Shown here in pieces: positions 19,213 to 27,425 of a DNA stretch of 64,000 nt (position 1 is the stretch's first letter; each line of letters begins with the position of its first letter). The DNA comes from Tibeticola sediminis (GTDB taxonomy: Bacteria; Pseudomonadota; Gammaproteobacteria; Burkholderiales; Burkholderiaceae_C): positions 131,501 through 195,500 of the forward strand of contig NZ_RKQL01000004.1 of NCBI RefSeq assembly GCF_003843835.1, in the 5' to 3' direction. Both the position numbers and the translations under genes were made by a program. The notes under the pieces are model-generated. The model was given only the letters and a program-made list of their open reading frames with translations. It had not been told where the DNA came from and made no database searches.

Positions 19213-20013
19213 TCAGCGTCGCGTGCTGGAACGGGATGCGGCTTTCGCCGGCGTCTTGCGCGGCCGCGCGGCCGTGGTGGCTTTTTTGACGGCCGCGGTG
19301 GCGGCGCGGGCCGGCGCGGTGGCGGCCTTGACGGCTTCGCGCGCCAATCCGGTCGCCATGTTCTTGGTCGTGTCGACCGCGGTCTGCCGCGCGGCGTCTT
19401 TCATGGCGTTGGCGGCGATCTGCTGGAACTGCTGGGTGAGCGCGCCCCACCACTGCATCGGGTCGATCACGCCTCCAGCGGGCGCCGTCGGCGCCGGCGT
19501 GCTTTTTTTGGCGGTGCTCGCCCGGCTGGCCGAGCGCTTGGCCGCGGCTTTCTTGCCACCCCCCGTCGCGGCTTGCGCCACATCGGACGCCAAGTTGGCG
19601 ACGCCCGAGGCGACGCCGCTGGCCACACCGGCTGCGGTGCCGGCCGCGCCGGCGGCGGTCTCGGTGACCTTCTGCACGCCGCTCATCACCGTGTCGGCGG
19701 CCTTGAGCTTGAAGGCGTTGGCCACATCGCCCATGTTGAAGTTCATGCCTTGCAGCGTGGCCAGCGTCATCTTCTGCACCTCGAGCGCCTGGATCGTCGC
19801 CTTGAGCGCCGCGGCGTTCTGGTCGAGCCAGAACTGCACCGCCTTGAGCTCTTCGATGCGCTTTTCCAGCTCCTCGACGTTGATCGTCGGCGCCACCCAG
19901 TTGCCGAGGTTGGGCAACTGCGGGATGTTCTGCGTCGCGCCCTTGGCCAGGTTTTGCAGAAACTCGAAACCGGGGACGAACTTGGCGAACTCGAACGGGG
20001 TGGCTGGGTTCAT
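19213..20013 (-). CDS. phaM: polyhydroxyalkanoate granule regulatory protein PhaM
   Basis: A 266-residue PhaM-type protein. The N-terminal region (about 1-100) has the PhaM core, with FEFAKFVPGFEFLQNL and the conserved VEELEKRIEELKAVQFWLDQN coiled segment. It is followed by an Ala-rich stretch and a Lys/Ala histone-like C-terminal tail (AAVKKATTAARPRKTPAKAA) that would bind DNA. PhaM activates PHA synthase and tethers PHB granules to the nucleoid. ATG 20013 follows a GGAGC-like site. No other pha gene is in the window. Confidence 0.85.
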   Translation of the reverse strand: MNPATPFEFAKFVPGFEFLQNLAKGATQNIPQLPNLGNWVAPTINVEELEKRIEELKAVQFWLDQNAAALKATIQALEVQKMTLATLQGMNFNMGDVANAFKLKAADTVMSGVQKVTETAAGAAGTAAGVASGVASGVANLASDVAQAATGGGKKAAAKRSASRASTAKKSTPAPTAPAGGVIDPMQWWGALTQQFQQIAANAMKDAARQTAVDTTKNMATGLAREAVKAATAPARAATAAVKKATTAARPRKTPAKAASRSSTRR

Positions 20014-20128
20014 GGCTGCTCCTGTGCGCGGGTGAATAGCGTGGTGCTCAGAATACCCCAGCCCGGCACTTTTGAGCAGGGGGCGCACCCGCGGCGGCCG
20101 GCGCGGCCGAAATTGGAGAAAAACGCCG

Positions 20129-20172
20129 GAATGCCAGCGTGATCCGGTCTGGTAGTGCTATTTTTTTGGAAG
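20129..20172 (+). repeat. family D repeat upstream of phaM (degenerate)
   Basis: Contains GCCAGCGTGATCCGGTCTGG followed by GTGCTATTTTTTTGGAAG, aligning with the other D copies at both the GCGTGA block and the T-run. It lies in the 232 bp between phaM and the receptor pseudogene, which otherwise shows no gene. Confidence 0.5.
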
Positions 20173-20245
20173 TAAATAGGGCCGACCCGGGCTGCCCTGC
20201 AACGCCCGTGCCGGCCCCTGGCCTCCCTCCGAAGGCCGTGGTGCG

Positions 20246-22729
20246 TCAGAACTTGTAGGTCACGCCGGCATACAGCGCGCGTCCGGGGCCGGGCACACCG
20301 GTGCCCCATTTGGGCGAGCTGGCGCCACCGGTGGTCATGGTCGTGCCCTGGCCGACGTAGGCGCCGCCTTGTGGCAGCACGTAATAACGGTCGAACAGAT
20401 TCTCTACGCCGAAATCCACGCGCAGGCTCTTGTGCGTGTAGCTCGCGCGCAGGTTGACCAGTGCGTAGCCCGGCGTCTCGATCTCGTTGCGCATGGCGTT
20501 GACGTCGCGCTTACCCGCTACCGCCACCCACTCGACCGCGTTGCGCCAGGGCCCAAGCGCTTGCGTGAGCGCGAGCCGCGCATGGAGCGGCATGATTTGG
20601 TAGAGGTGGTCGCCGGTGGTGAGGTTCTTGCCCTGGGTGTAACTGGCCTTGCCGGCAAGCGACCAGGCGCCCCAATCGTTCTTGGCGAGCGCCATCTGGC
20701 CGGCCACGTCCACGCCTTGCAGCCGCGCGGTCTGATTGACATAGCGCAGCACGGTGAACTGGTTTTTCAGCAGCGTCGTCCGCGGCGCGTTGGCGGTGGC
20801 GTCCCACTGCTGCGCATCGATGTAGTCGTCGACCCGGGTGTAATACGGCGTCACGCTGAGCTGCCAGGCCTGGCGGTCGGCCGCATGCCAGTCCAAGGTG
20901 GCGCTCAGGGTGTTGGCCTTTTCGGGCTTGAGCGCGGGGTTGCCGATGTAGCCATTGCCGTCGCCGACGAAGTTGTTCATCAGCGCGGCCATCTGCCAGG
21001 TCGACCAGGGATAGACCTCGTAGAGATTGGGCGAGCGCGTCTTGTGCGCAAAGGCAACGCTGAACAAGTCCCCCGCGCGTCGCGCATCCCGGCTGCGGGC
21101 GGTCTGCGTCGTTGCAAATCCTCGCCATAGCTTCGGCTATGGCTGCGGTTTGCGCCTCGCATCCCATCCCGCGGCCGGGCGCGCGCCATCACGGGAACTT
21201 ATTCAGCGTTGCCCAAAGCCGAACTCGGCGTCCAGCGCCTCGCTGTGGTTGTAGCGCGCCAGCGCGGTGAAGTCCCAGTTGTGGTCGGTGCGGCCCCGCG
21301 CGAGCGCATTGAACGCCGCCGCATCGCGCGCCTGCATCCCCATGGCGTTTGGCGCGGTGCTGTAGCCGCGCACCGGGTCGGCGTCCATCTGCACGCGCTC
21401 GGCCCGCAGGCCGAGCTGCGTCATCCATTGCGCGCTGTGCTGGCGTTCCCACTCCCCATAGATCGCGCTGCGCTCGCGCCGGCCGTTCTTGATGTTCTCA
21501 AACGTGCCGGGCCACATGCCGCCACCCGAGGGCGGCCACCAGTCGTTGAGCCGGTAGTTCACAAAGTCGAAGCCCGCGCGCAGCAGTTCACCCTCGCGCA
21601 GCGGCACCACCGCCTGCAGCGCGGCGCCGTCGGTACGGCTGGCGGTGTACATCGGCATGCCGGCCGCACAGGTCATGGACAGCGGCGCGCAGGGGCTGCC
21701 GTTGAGCGCCATCGGGCCGCCTGAGCCGGTGGGCGGCGCGCCGTTGCCATACCAATAGCGCTTGTCGGGGCCGAAATCCATGTAATGGTCGACCTTCTCG
21801 TGCCAGGCGCGCGCCGACAGCGTGCCCCAGTCGTAGCGGCCCTGATAGCGCAGCGTGAAGCGCTTCATCTGGTTGTCCAGCATGTCCATGCGCTGGTTCG
21901 GGTAGAGCTGGTAGGGCAGGTCTTGCAGATTGGCCTGCGCCTCGAACAGGTGGGCGCCGCTCTTGAACGCCAGGCCGAGCTGGTGGTTGCGCGTCTCGTA
22001 AGCGGTGGAGCCCACCTCGTCGAGCGGCAGCGTGTGGCCGATGTTGCCGGTCACGTCTGAGGTTTTGAACGCGGCGCCGGCCTTGTAGTTGTCGGCCTGG
22101 CTGGTCGCGCCGTGGTAGCTTAGCGCGAGGTTTTCGGTGGCATAGCTGGCCGCCAGATGCAGGCTCTGGCCGCCAAAGCTGCGCACCGCGGCCCCCGCCT
22201 CGCCACTGACCAGCGCGCTCTGCCCGGGCTCGGCAAACTGCGGCGCTGCACTCTCGACGATGATGCTGCCGCCTATCGAGTCCCCGCCCGCGCTCACCGG
22301 GGTGATGCCGGCGTACACCCGCACCGAGGCGACCTGCGACGGGTCGATGTACGACAGCGGCGCATTCATGTGGTTCGGGCATGACGCAATCGCATCGACG
22401 CCGTCGATGGTGATGCGCAAGCGGTCGTCGGCCAGGCCGCGGATCACCGGCAGCGCCGAAACGCCGCCCGCGCCATAGACCGACACGCCCGGCAGTTCGG
22501 CCAGCAGTTGCGCGGTGTCGGTGTAATAGCTGGGCTTGCCGACCAGGCTGTTGAGGTCCAGCCGGCCGCTGGCGCGCGGCAGCCGTGCGTCCGCGTCCCC
22601 GCTGACGTTCACGTCGCGGAGCTGCACGGTGGCCGTGCTCTGCGCCTGCGCTGCCCAGGCGGGCAAGGCCAGGGCCAGGGCGATGGCCACGCGCGTGCGT
22701 GCGCTCGGGCATCGGGTTCTTTGGTTCAT
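20246..22729 (-). pseudogene. TonB-dependent copper receptor (OprC/NosA-like), interrupted by element B2
   Basis: An outer-membrane TonB-dependent receptor. After a signal peptide (ALALALPAWAAQAQ), the plug begins at DVNVSGDADARLPR and carries CPNHMNAPLSYIDPSQVASV, the hallmark of the copper-receptor subgroup. The barrel ends in GVTYKF. Reading stops at 21203, inside a 161-bp family B insertion, and resumes in the same frame after it. Removing the element plus one 4-bp duplication (165 bp, 55 codons) joins EFGF to AHKTRSPNLYE, a normal receptor sequence with no other lesion. So the disruption is recent and the original length was about 770 residues. ATG 22729 follows AGGAG. It is the last gene of the copper operon. 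Confidence 0.88.
21053..21213 (-). mobile_element. family B element copy B2 (161 bp) inside the copper receptor gene
   Basis: The ends are GGCAACGCTGAACAAG and CTTATTCAGCGTTGCC. It is flanked by CAAA on both sides (21049-21052 and 21214-21217). It has the same length as B1 and the opposite orientation, with the hairpin core at about 21110-21157 (arms meeting at CCATAGCTTCGGCTATGG). It adds an in-frame stop to the receptor gene. Confidence 0.93.
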
Positions 22730-22773
22730 TGCAAGTCTCCTGATGAGTTGAGGAAAGCGTTGGATGAGCCGCC

Positions 22774-23439
22774 TCAGGCGGCCTGGGCCATCCGGCCCGA
22801 CGGCATGGCGGCGCTGGCGATGAGCGTCCAGGCGTTGCCCGCGGCGCGCTCACGGCGTTGCGCGGCGCGCGGCCGCGCAGGCAGCAGGCGGTTGAGTTCG
22901 CGGCAGACGGTCTCGGGCGCGGAATTGACCAGTCGCGCGATGGCCTTGAGCGTGGGCAGGTCCTTGCGCTCGATGGCGCCGCCGCGCTCGCGCGAGAGCA
23001 TGTGCAGCAGGTGCTGCAGCCGCTCGAGCACCGGCCCGCTGCGCAGCTGCGACATTTCCAGCGCCTGGCGCTGTTGCTGGCGCACCGCGTCGCCCAGGGC
23101 GCGGGCGAGCCCGGCGTCGCCGCCGAGCGACTCGGGCCGCGCGCGGCCACTCAGCAGGGCGCTCACGCCAAAGGTGCAGGGCTCACCCAGCAAGGCTTCG
23201 AGGCCGACGAGGTCGCCCGGCAGCGCCAGCGCCACCACGTCCGGGCCGTCGCGCGTGGGCCGCTCGACCAGGAAGGCGCCGCTGCAGATGCGCCACAGCG
23301 TGGCGTGCTGGCCAGGTTCGAGCAGGGCGCGGCCGCGGGACACGTCGAGGTGCCATTCATCGCCCTCGGTGGGGCGCGGTGCCGGGGTGAGCGCAGCGCT
23401 GCCGCCTGGATGCAGGCTGGTGTGAGAAACGAGTTTCAT
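22774..23439 (-). CDS. Crp/Fnr family transcriptional regulator
   Basis: A 221-residue regulator. A cyclic-nucleotide-binding-like beta-roll occupies about 25-110 (LLEPGQHATLWRICSGAFLVE) with a dimer helix after it. A winged helix-turn-helix near 165-200 has the recognition helix SAPETVCRELNRLL, with E-x-x-C-R in place of the FNR E-x-x-S-R. It lacks the N-terminal cysteine cluster, so it is not an oxygen-sensing iron-sulfur Fnr. The start ATG 23439 has GGAG upstream. It lies 44 bp before the copper receptor gene and within the operon headed by an FNR-type box, so self-regulation is plausible but unproven. Confidence 0.8.
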   Translation of the reverse strand: MKLVSHTSLHPGGSAALTPAPRPTEGDEWHLDVSRGRALLEPGQHATLWRICSGAFLVERPTRDGPDVVALALPGDLVGLEALLGEPCTFGVSALLSGRARPESLGGDAGLARALGDAVRQQQRQALEMSQLRSGPVLERLQHLLHMLSRERGGAIERKDLPTLKAIARLVNSAPETVCRELNRLLPARPRAAQRRERAAGNAWTLIASAAMPSGRMAQAA

Positions 23440-23648
23440 GCAAGGTCTCCGAACCCGCCGGGGCGGGCAAGAACAGGGGGGATGCCGTCCGAGGACAGCG
23501 GCGCGCCAGCGCCGGCGCCGGCGCCGTGCTGCGAAAACCTGCGGGCGGTCAGCGGCGGCGCGCACTCGACAGCAGCGGCGCGGCGGCCAGGTCCGCACGG
23601 CAGCGGGCCTTCAGCCACGCGGAACGCATCCGGCGAACGCCGCGCGCC

Positions 23649-24077
23649 TTACGCAGGCAAGGGCGCGGGGGTTTCGGAGATCGGGGGGCCGCGTTGGTGC
23701 GGCGGGGCGGCGGCCAGCCACAGGGCTTGGGCCGGCGGGGTGAGCGCCGGCGCGACGGCGCGGCCGAGGGCGGGCAAGGGGGGATGGGCAGCGACCGGCG
23801 GCCCCAGCCGGTCGGCGGTGAAAACGCAGTAGGGGCAGGCCTCGAGCGTGGGGCGGCCCGTGCTGCCGCGCGAGGGGTCGGTCGGTGAGACCTCACCGGT
23901 GCGCAGCGACACCCACTGCATGCCCGCGGTCGAGCACACCTCCATCCACTCCGACGGTGCGTGGGCCGCGGCGCGCCACTGCAGCGTGCGCGACACCGTC
24001 GGCATGAGCGCAGCCAATGCGATGGCCAGCAGGGCGAACCATGCGGCCAGGCGGTTCAGACGGCTGCGCTCAACCAT
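23649..24077 (-). CDS. DUF2946 family protein
   Basis: A 142-residue protein with an N-terminal membrane helix (LAAWFALLAIALAALMPTV) and a central EVCSTAGMQWV...EACPYCVF segment. The CPYC pair and upstream Cys are typical of DUF2946, small proteins often next to copper or cobalt receptors. Metal binding is suggested by the cysteines only. It is followed by 209 bp with no recognised gene before the Crp/Fnr gene, and preceded by the PCuAC gene 53 bp upstream. Confidence 0.7.
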   Translation of the reverse strand: MVERSRLNRLAAWFALLAIALAALMPTVSRTLQWRAAAHAPSEWMEVCSTAGMQWVSLRTGEVSPTDPSRGSTGRPTLEACPYCVFTADRLGPPVAAHPPLPALGRAVAPALTPPAQALWLAAAPPHQRGPPISETPAPLPA

Positions 24078-24130
24078 GGAAAAGGGGTGGGCTCAGGGAT
24101 GGCGAGGGGTGGCAGAGCCGTGCCTCAGGT

Positions 24131-24646
24131 TCAATGCTTCATGCCGTGTTGGTGCTGCATGCCCATGCCAGCGCCTGCGCCCATGGGCGCACCCGCGCTG
24201 GCACCGGCTGCGGTACCCAGGGGGCGCGCCTGCGCCTTGATGTCGATAGACGCCTTCTTGCCATCTTTGCCCTCGACAACCAAGGTCACCGGCACGGTGT
24301 CACCGGCTTTGACTGGTTGCTTGAGGTTGATGAGCATGACGTGGTAGCCGCCGGGTTTGAGCTCGACCGGCTTGCCGGCAGGCAATTCCAAACCCTGGGG
24401 CAGCGCGCGCATGCGCATCACGTCGCCCTCCATCGCCATTTCATGGATTTCGACCACCCCGGCCACGGGCGAGCGGGCCTCGACCAACTTGGCGTCCTTG
24501 TCCGAGGTCAGGGTCATGAACACCCCGGTGGCCTGCTGCTGCGGCACCGTGGCACGTACCCAAGGCTCTTGCACTTTGACGTCCGCGTGCGCGGTCGTGG
24601 CCAGGGCAAGAAGGGCGAAGAAAGAGACGAGAGCATTGCGTTTCAT
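24131..24646 (-). CDS. periplasmic copper chaperone PCu(A)C
   Basis: A 171-residue exported protein (signal peptide to about residue 21, ATTAHA) of the PCuAC family. That family delivers Cu(I) to the CuA centre of cytochrome oxidase, usually with Sco1. The family motif H-x10-M-x21-H-x-M appears as VEIHEMAMEGDVMRM and GGYHVMLINL. A flexible tail MGAGAGMGMQHQHGMKH adds Met and His ligands. ATG 24646 is right before the signal peptide. It lies downstream of sco1 in the same operon, separated by a truncated B repeat. Confidence 0.88.
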   Translation of the reverse strand: MKRNALVSFFALLALATTAHADVKVQEPWVRATVPQQQATGVFMTLTSDKDAKLVEARSPVAGVVEIHEMAMEGDVMRMRALPQGLELPAGKPVELKPGGYHVMLINLKQPVKAGDTVPVTLVVEGKDGKKASIDIKAQARPLGTAAGASAGAPMGAGAGMGMQHQHGMKH

Positions 24647-24716
24647 GATGAACTCCAATGGAAGATCGGATCGGAGGCGAGCATCGGCTCGCCCGAGGAC
24701 GAGAGGGAAAGCCAAG

Positions 24717-24774
24717 GACGCAGACCGCCCGCAGCCGGGATGCGCGGCGCGCGAGGGACTTGTTCAACGTTGCC
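24717..24774 (+). mobile_element. family B remnant B3 at the sco1 stop codon
   Basis: The right-hand 58 bp of the family are present (GACGCAGACCGCCCGCAG to TTGTTCAACGTTGCC); the left half is missing. The four bases after it are CTTA, containing the reverse-strand TAA stop of sco1, as in the intact copies that sit on stop codons. Confidence 0.75.
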
Positions 24775-24775
24775 C

Positions 24776-25420
24776 TTACTTGCCCGCGAGGATTTGCTTG
24801 AGGTCGTGGACCACGTCGGCCGCGCTTTGCTCGTGGCGCAGCGCCAACCGCAGTCGGCCTTCGGGGTCGAAGACGTAGGTCAAGGTGGAGTGGTCCATGG
24901 TGTAGGAGCCGCCGGTGGGCACCTTTTTGTAATAGACCTTGAACGCGTCGGCGGTTTCGCGCGTGCGCTGCGCGTCGCCGTAGAGGCCGAGGAAGCTCGG
25001 GTGGAAGGCCGCCGTGTAGTTGCGCAGCACTTGCGGCGTGTCGCGCTCCGGGTCGACCGTGACCATGATCACCTGCACCCGATCGGCGTCGGGCCCGAGC
25101 AGCCGCAGCACCTCGACGTCGCGCGTGAGTTCGGTCGGGCACACATCGGGGCATTGGGTGAAGCCGAAATACAGCAGCACCACCTTGCCTTTGAAGTCGG
25201 CCAGCGTGCGCTCTTTGCCGTCGGGGTCGGTCAGCCGAAAGTCCTTGCCGTAGGGGGCGCCGGTGAGGTCGATGCCCTTGAAACTCGGCGCCTCCTCGCC
25301 CGCCTTTTCGCCCACTTTTTGGCAGCCGACCAGCAGCGGCGAAGCCGCCGCTGCAGTCGCCAGCAGGCCCAGCTTCAGGACATGGCGGCGCGTCGCCGCA
25401 ATGGTTGAGGAAAAAGCCAT
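24776..25420 (-). CDS. SCO1/SenC family copper chaperone
   Basis: A 214-residue membrane-attached thioredoxin-fold protein. Its signal (TRRHVLKLGLLATAAAASPL) ends with a lipobox-like LLVGC, and twin arginines hint at Tat export. The copper site CPDVC (FGFTQCPDVCPTEL) and a distal His in TMDHSTLTYVFD complete the Cu(I)-binding set. Sco proteins mature the CuA site of oxidases. ATG 25420 lies ahead of the signal. It shares the operon with the PCuAC gene and two DUF2946 genes. Confidence 0.92.
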   Translation of the reverse strand: MAFSSTIAATRRHVLKLGLLATAAAASPLLVGCQKVGEKAGEEAPSFKGIDLTGAPYGKDFRLTDPDGKERTLADFKGKVVLLYFGFTQCPDVCPTELTRDVEVLRLLGPDADRVQVIMVTVDPERDTPQVLRNYTAAFHPSFLGLYGDAQRTRETADAFKVYYKKVPTGGSYTMDHSTLTYVFDPEGRLRLALRHEQSAADVVHDLKQILAGK

Positions 25421-25439
25421 GTTTGCTCCCGAATACGCA

Positions 25440-25496
25440 TCAAAATCGGCGGGCCCCGGCGCCAATCGGCGCTGGACCGCTATCAAATTTGAGGTT
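25440..25496 (+). repeat. family D repeat between sco1 and DUF2946 gene (degenerate)
   Basis: Contains GGCCCCGGCGCCAATCGGCG and CCGCTATCAAATTTGAGG. Only the outer blocks match the family well, so this is an eroded copy. It fills the gap between the two operon genes and overlaps the stop region of the upstream one. Confidence 0.35.
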
Positions 25497-25855
25497 CAGG
25501 AGTGGCAGGGCGGGGCTCGGGCCTGCCAGGCGCTGCAGGCGGCCAGGTCCACGCCCGCGGGCACCACGGGCCGCAGCACCTGCGTCAAAGCCAACAGCGC
25601 CGGCACGTCAAGCACGGGCTGCGCCGGTGGGCCCGACACGGTGGCGCACAACGGGCAGTCGAGGCTGTTGTGGCCGACATCGGTCCAGCCCCCCTCGCCG
25701 TCGTCGACCACCATCTTCATGGCCGGGCCTGAGCACACCAGTTGCATGGCCTTGGGCGCGACGAGCGGCGAGGCCACCGCCACACCGAGCGACAGCACGA
25801 ACCACGCCAGCACGAAGCGGGCGAGGTGGCGGGCATGGCGCAGGCGCGAAAGCAT
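25496..25855 (-). CDS. DUF2946-like membrane-anchored protein, first gene of copper operon
   Basis: A 119-residue protein with an N-terminal signal or anchor helix (FVLAWFVLSLGVAVASP) and cysteine motifs MQLVC and LDCPLC, as in DUF2946 proteins. It is the promoter-proximal gene of the leftward copper operon and has an FNR-type palindrome 33 bp before its start. The function is unknown; metal handling is inferred from cysteines and neighbours. Confidence 0.65.
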   Translation of the reverse strand: MLSRLRHARHLARFVLAWFVLSLGVAVASPLVAPKAMQLVCSGPAMKMVVDDGEGGWTDVGHNSLDCPLCATVSGPPAQPVLDVPALLALTQVLRPVVPAGVDLAACSAWQARAPPCHS

Positions 25856-25887
25856 CCGCGGATTATCGCCATTTTCCGCCGAAGCGA

Positions 25888-25901
25888 TTGATGCTGATCA
25901 A
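25888..25901. promoter_or_regulatory. perfect FNR/ANR-type box upstream of the copper operon
   Basis: TTGAT-GCTG-ATCAA is an exact match to the FNR/ANR consensus TTGATN4ATCAA. It lies 33 bp upstream of the first operon gene and about 83 bp upstream of the divergent GST gene. The operon itself encodes a Crp/Fnr family protein, so either that protein or a global Anr could bind here. Confidence 0.6.
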
Positions 25902-25983
25902 CGCCGCATGTCCGCCCGGTGACGCCGCGCCGCCGCGCCAGCCCCTACGATGCGGCCGTTCTCAACCCCTTTGGAGACCGACC

Positions 25984-26631
25984 ATGCTCACCCTTTGTGG
26001 CTTTGCCGCCAGCAACTACTACAACAAGGTCAAGCTCGCGCTGCTCGAAAAAGGCGTGCCGTTCCAGGAAGAACTGGCCTGGGTCGGCGAAACCGACCGC
26101 AGCGCCAGCCCGCTGGGCAAGGTGCCCTATGTGCGCACCGAGCACGGGCCGATCAGCGAATCGACCGTGATCCTCGAGTACCTCGAAGCCGCCTACCCCG
26201 AGGTGCCGCTGCTGCCCGCCGAACCCTACGCCGCCGCCAAAGTGCGTGAGCTGCTGCGCTACATCGAGCTGCATCTCGAACTCGTCGCGCGCAACCTCTA
26301 CCCCGAGGCCTTCTTCGGCGGCAAGGTCAGCGACGGCTTGAAGCAAAAGACGCTCGAGCAGCTCGAAAAAAACATCGCGGCCTTCGCAACGCTGGCCCGG
26401 TTTTCCCCCTTCATTGCGGGTGAGCGCTTCACGCTGGCCGATTGCGCCGCGGCGGTGCATCTGCCGCTGGTCTCCGGGGCCACCAAGACGATCTATGGCC
26501 GCGACCTACTCGCCGACCTGCCCGTGCGCGACTACCTCAAGCGCCTGAACGAGCGGCCCACGGTGCAACAAGTCCATGCCGACCGCAAGACCAACACCGA
26601 GCAGATGATGGCCCGCATGAAGGCCCAGTGA
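25984..26631 (+). CDS. glutathione S-transferase family protein
   Basis: A 215-residue cytosolic GST. The N-terminal thioredoxin-like domain contains SNYYNKVKLALLEKG, LGKVPYVRTEHG and the glutathione gamma-glutamyl contact ESTVILEYLE (about 58-67). The all-helical C-terminal domain contains FSPFIAGERFTLADCAAAVHLPL with the N-capping D. The substrate is unknown. ATG 25984 is chosen for the conserved start MLTLCGFAASNYY. It is divergent from the copper operon and followed by a family B remnant. Confidence 0.9.
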   Translation: MLTLCGFAASNYYNKVKLALLEKGVPFQEELAWVGETDRSASPLGKVPYVRTEHGPISESTVILEYLEAAYPEVPLLPAEPYAAAKVRELLRYIELHLELVARNLYPEAFFGGKVSDGLKQKTLEQLEKNIAAFATLARFSPFIAGERFTLADCAAAVHLPLVSGATKTIYGRDLLADLPVRDYLKRLNERPTVQQVHADRKTNTEQMMARMKAQ

Positions 26632-26647
26632 GGGGCGACCCTTTTCG

Positions 26648-26690
26648 GGCAACGCTGCACGAGTCCCTCGCGCGCCGCGCAGCACGGCGC
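26648..26690 (+). mobile_element. family B remnant B4 after the GST gene
   Basis: Begins GGCAACGCTGCACGAGTCCC and continues into CGCGCGCC, matching the left end of family B with two changes, then loses similarity. It lies between the GST stop and the stop of the convergent 47-residue gene. Confidence 0.55.
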
Positions 26691-26721
26691 CGCGGCACGC
26701 GATCGTCGCGCCAGATCTCGG

Positions 26722-26865
26722 TCAGCCCCAGTGCCCCTCGTGGCCGGCGGTGGGCAGCTTGCCGTTGGGAGCGCGTATGCAGCGGTCGAGCACGCACCCG
26801 TCCGCACCGCGGCGGGTGATGATGAGCGTTTGATGGCGACTGTCGTCGGGCTGGGGCGCCATCAT
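26722..26865 (-). CDS. small conserved-looking hypothetical protein (47 aa)
   Basis: A 47-residue reading frame starting with two methionines after a very strong Shine-Dalgarno (AAGGAGG, 5 bp before the ATG). The product reads ADGCVLDRCIRAPNGKLPTA in its centre, with two cysteines five apart, and ends GHEGHWG. I do not recognise a family. The ribosome-binding site, the convergent end against a GST and the divergent start against a DksA-like gene all favour a real gene. Confidence 0.55.
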   Translation of the reverse strand: MMAPQPDDSRHQTLIITRRGADGCVLDRCIRAPNGKLPTAGHEGHWG

Positions 26866-27007
26866 GGGGGCCTCCTTGGGTTCCGTGCAGAATCGGCTTT
26901 TCGTGCCGTCCTGGAGGCGCCAACCTTGACCGCCGTCAAGACGGCTCGGGCCGCAGGCGCGGATGATGCATACAAACCTGTGGACTCGCCTTTTTGGAGA
27001 ACGATGA

Positions 27008-27388
27008 ATGAACCCCGAAACCTTGCAAGCCCTGCGCGGCCAGTTGCTGCGGATGCGTGAAGACCTGCTCGAGCGTGTGCGCGCCCAGCGTGGCGGCACC
27101 AAGAGCCGCGTCGAAGCAGCCGCCGAGCACTTCGAGCCCGACTCCGTGGACGACTCGCCCGCTCAGCGCGAGACCGAACGCGAAACCGAATTCGCTCTCG
27201 AAGAACACGAGCTGGCCGAACTCAGCGCCATCGACGCCGCCCTGGCCCGCATGGATCGCGGCGAATACGGCACGTGCATCGACTGCGGGGTCGAAATTCC
27301 CGCCGCGCGCCTGCAGGCCGCTCCCGAAACCCCTCGCTGCGTCGCGTGCCAGGAAGCCTACGAACGCCGGCACGGCACCCGCGCATGA
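27008..27388 (+). CDS. DksA/TraR-type C4 zinc-finger protein
   Basis: A 126-residue protein with an N-terminal coiled coil (about 3-60) and a C-terminal zinc finger formed by CIDCG (about 93-97) and CVAC about 20 residues later. The tip region lacks the DxxDxA acidic pair of true DksA (here FEPDSVDDSPAQRETE). It is therefore a DksA-like member and may not mediate ppGpp effects. ATG 27008 follows TTTTTGGAGAACG. A 14-bp palindrome GCCGTC-AA-GACGGC at 26932-26945 lies in the divergent upstream region. The MarC gene follows 37 bp later and is probably co-transcribed. Confidence 0.85.
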   Translation: MNPETLQALRGQLLRMREDLLERVRAQRGGTKSRVEAAAEHFEPDSVDDSPAQRETERETEFALEEHELAELSAIDAALARMDRGEYGTCIDCGVEIPAARLQAAPETPRCVACQEAYERRHGTRA

Positions 27389-27425
27389 TCGGTCTGGCGT
27401 CGCGGCGCCGAAGCGGGAGGCAGTC

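Noticed and set aside
20246-21067. A separate 273-residue outer-membrane receptor gene
   Set aside because: It is the C-terminal part of the receptor starting at 22729. Both parts are in the same frame and join cleanly when element B2 is removed.
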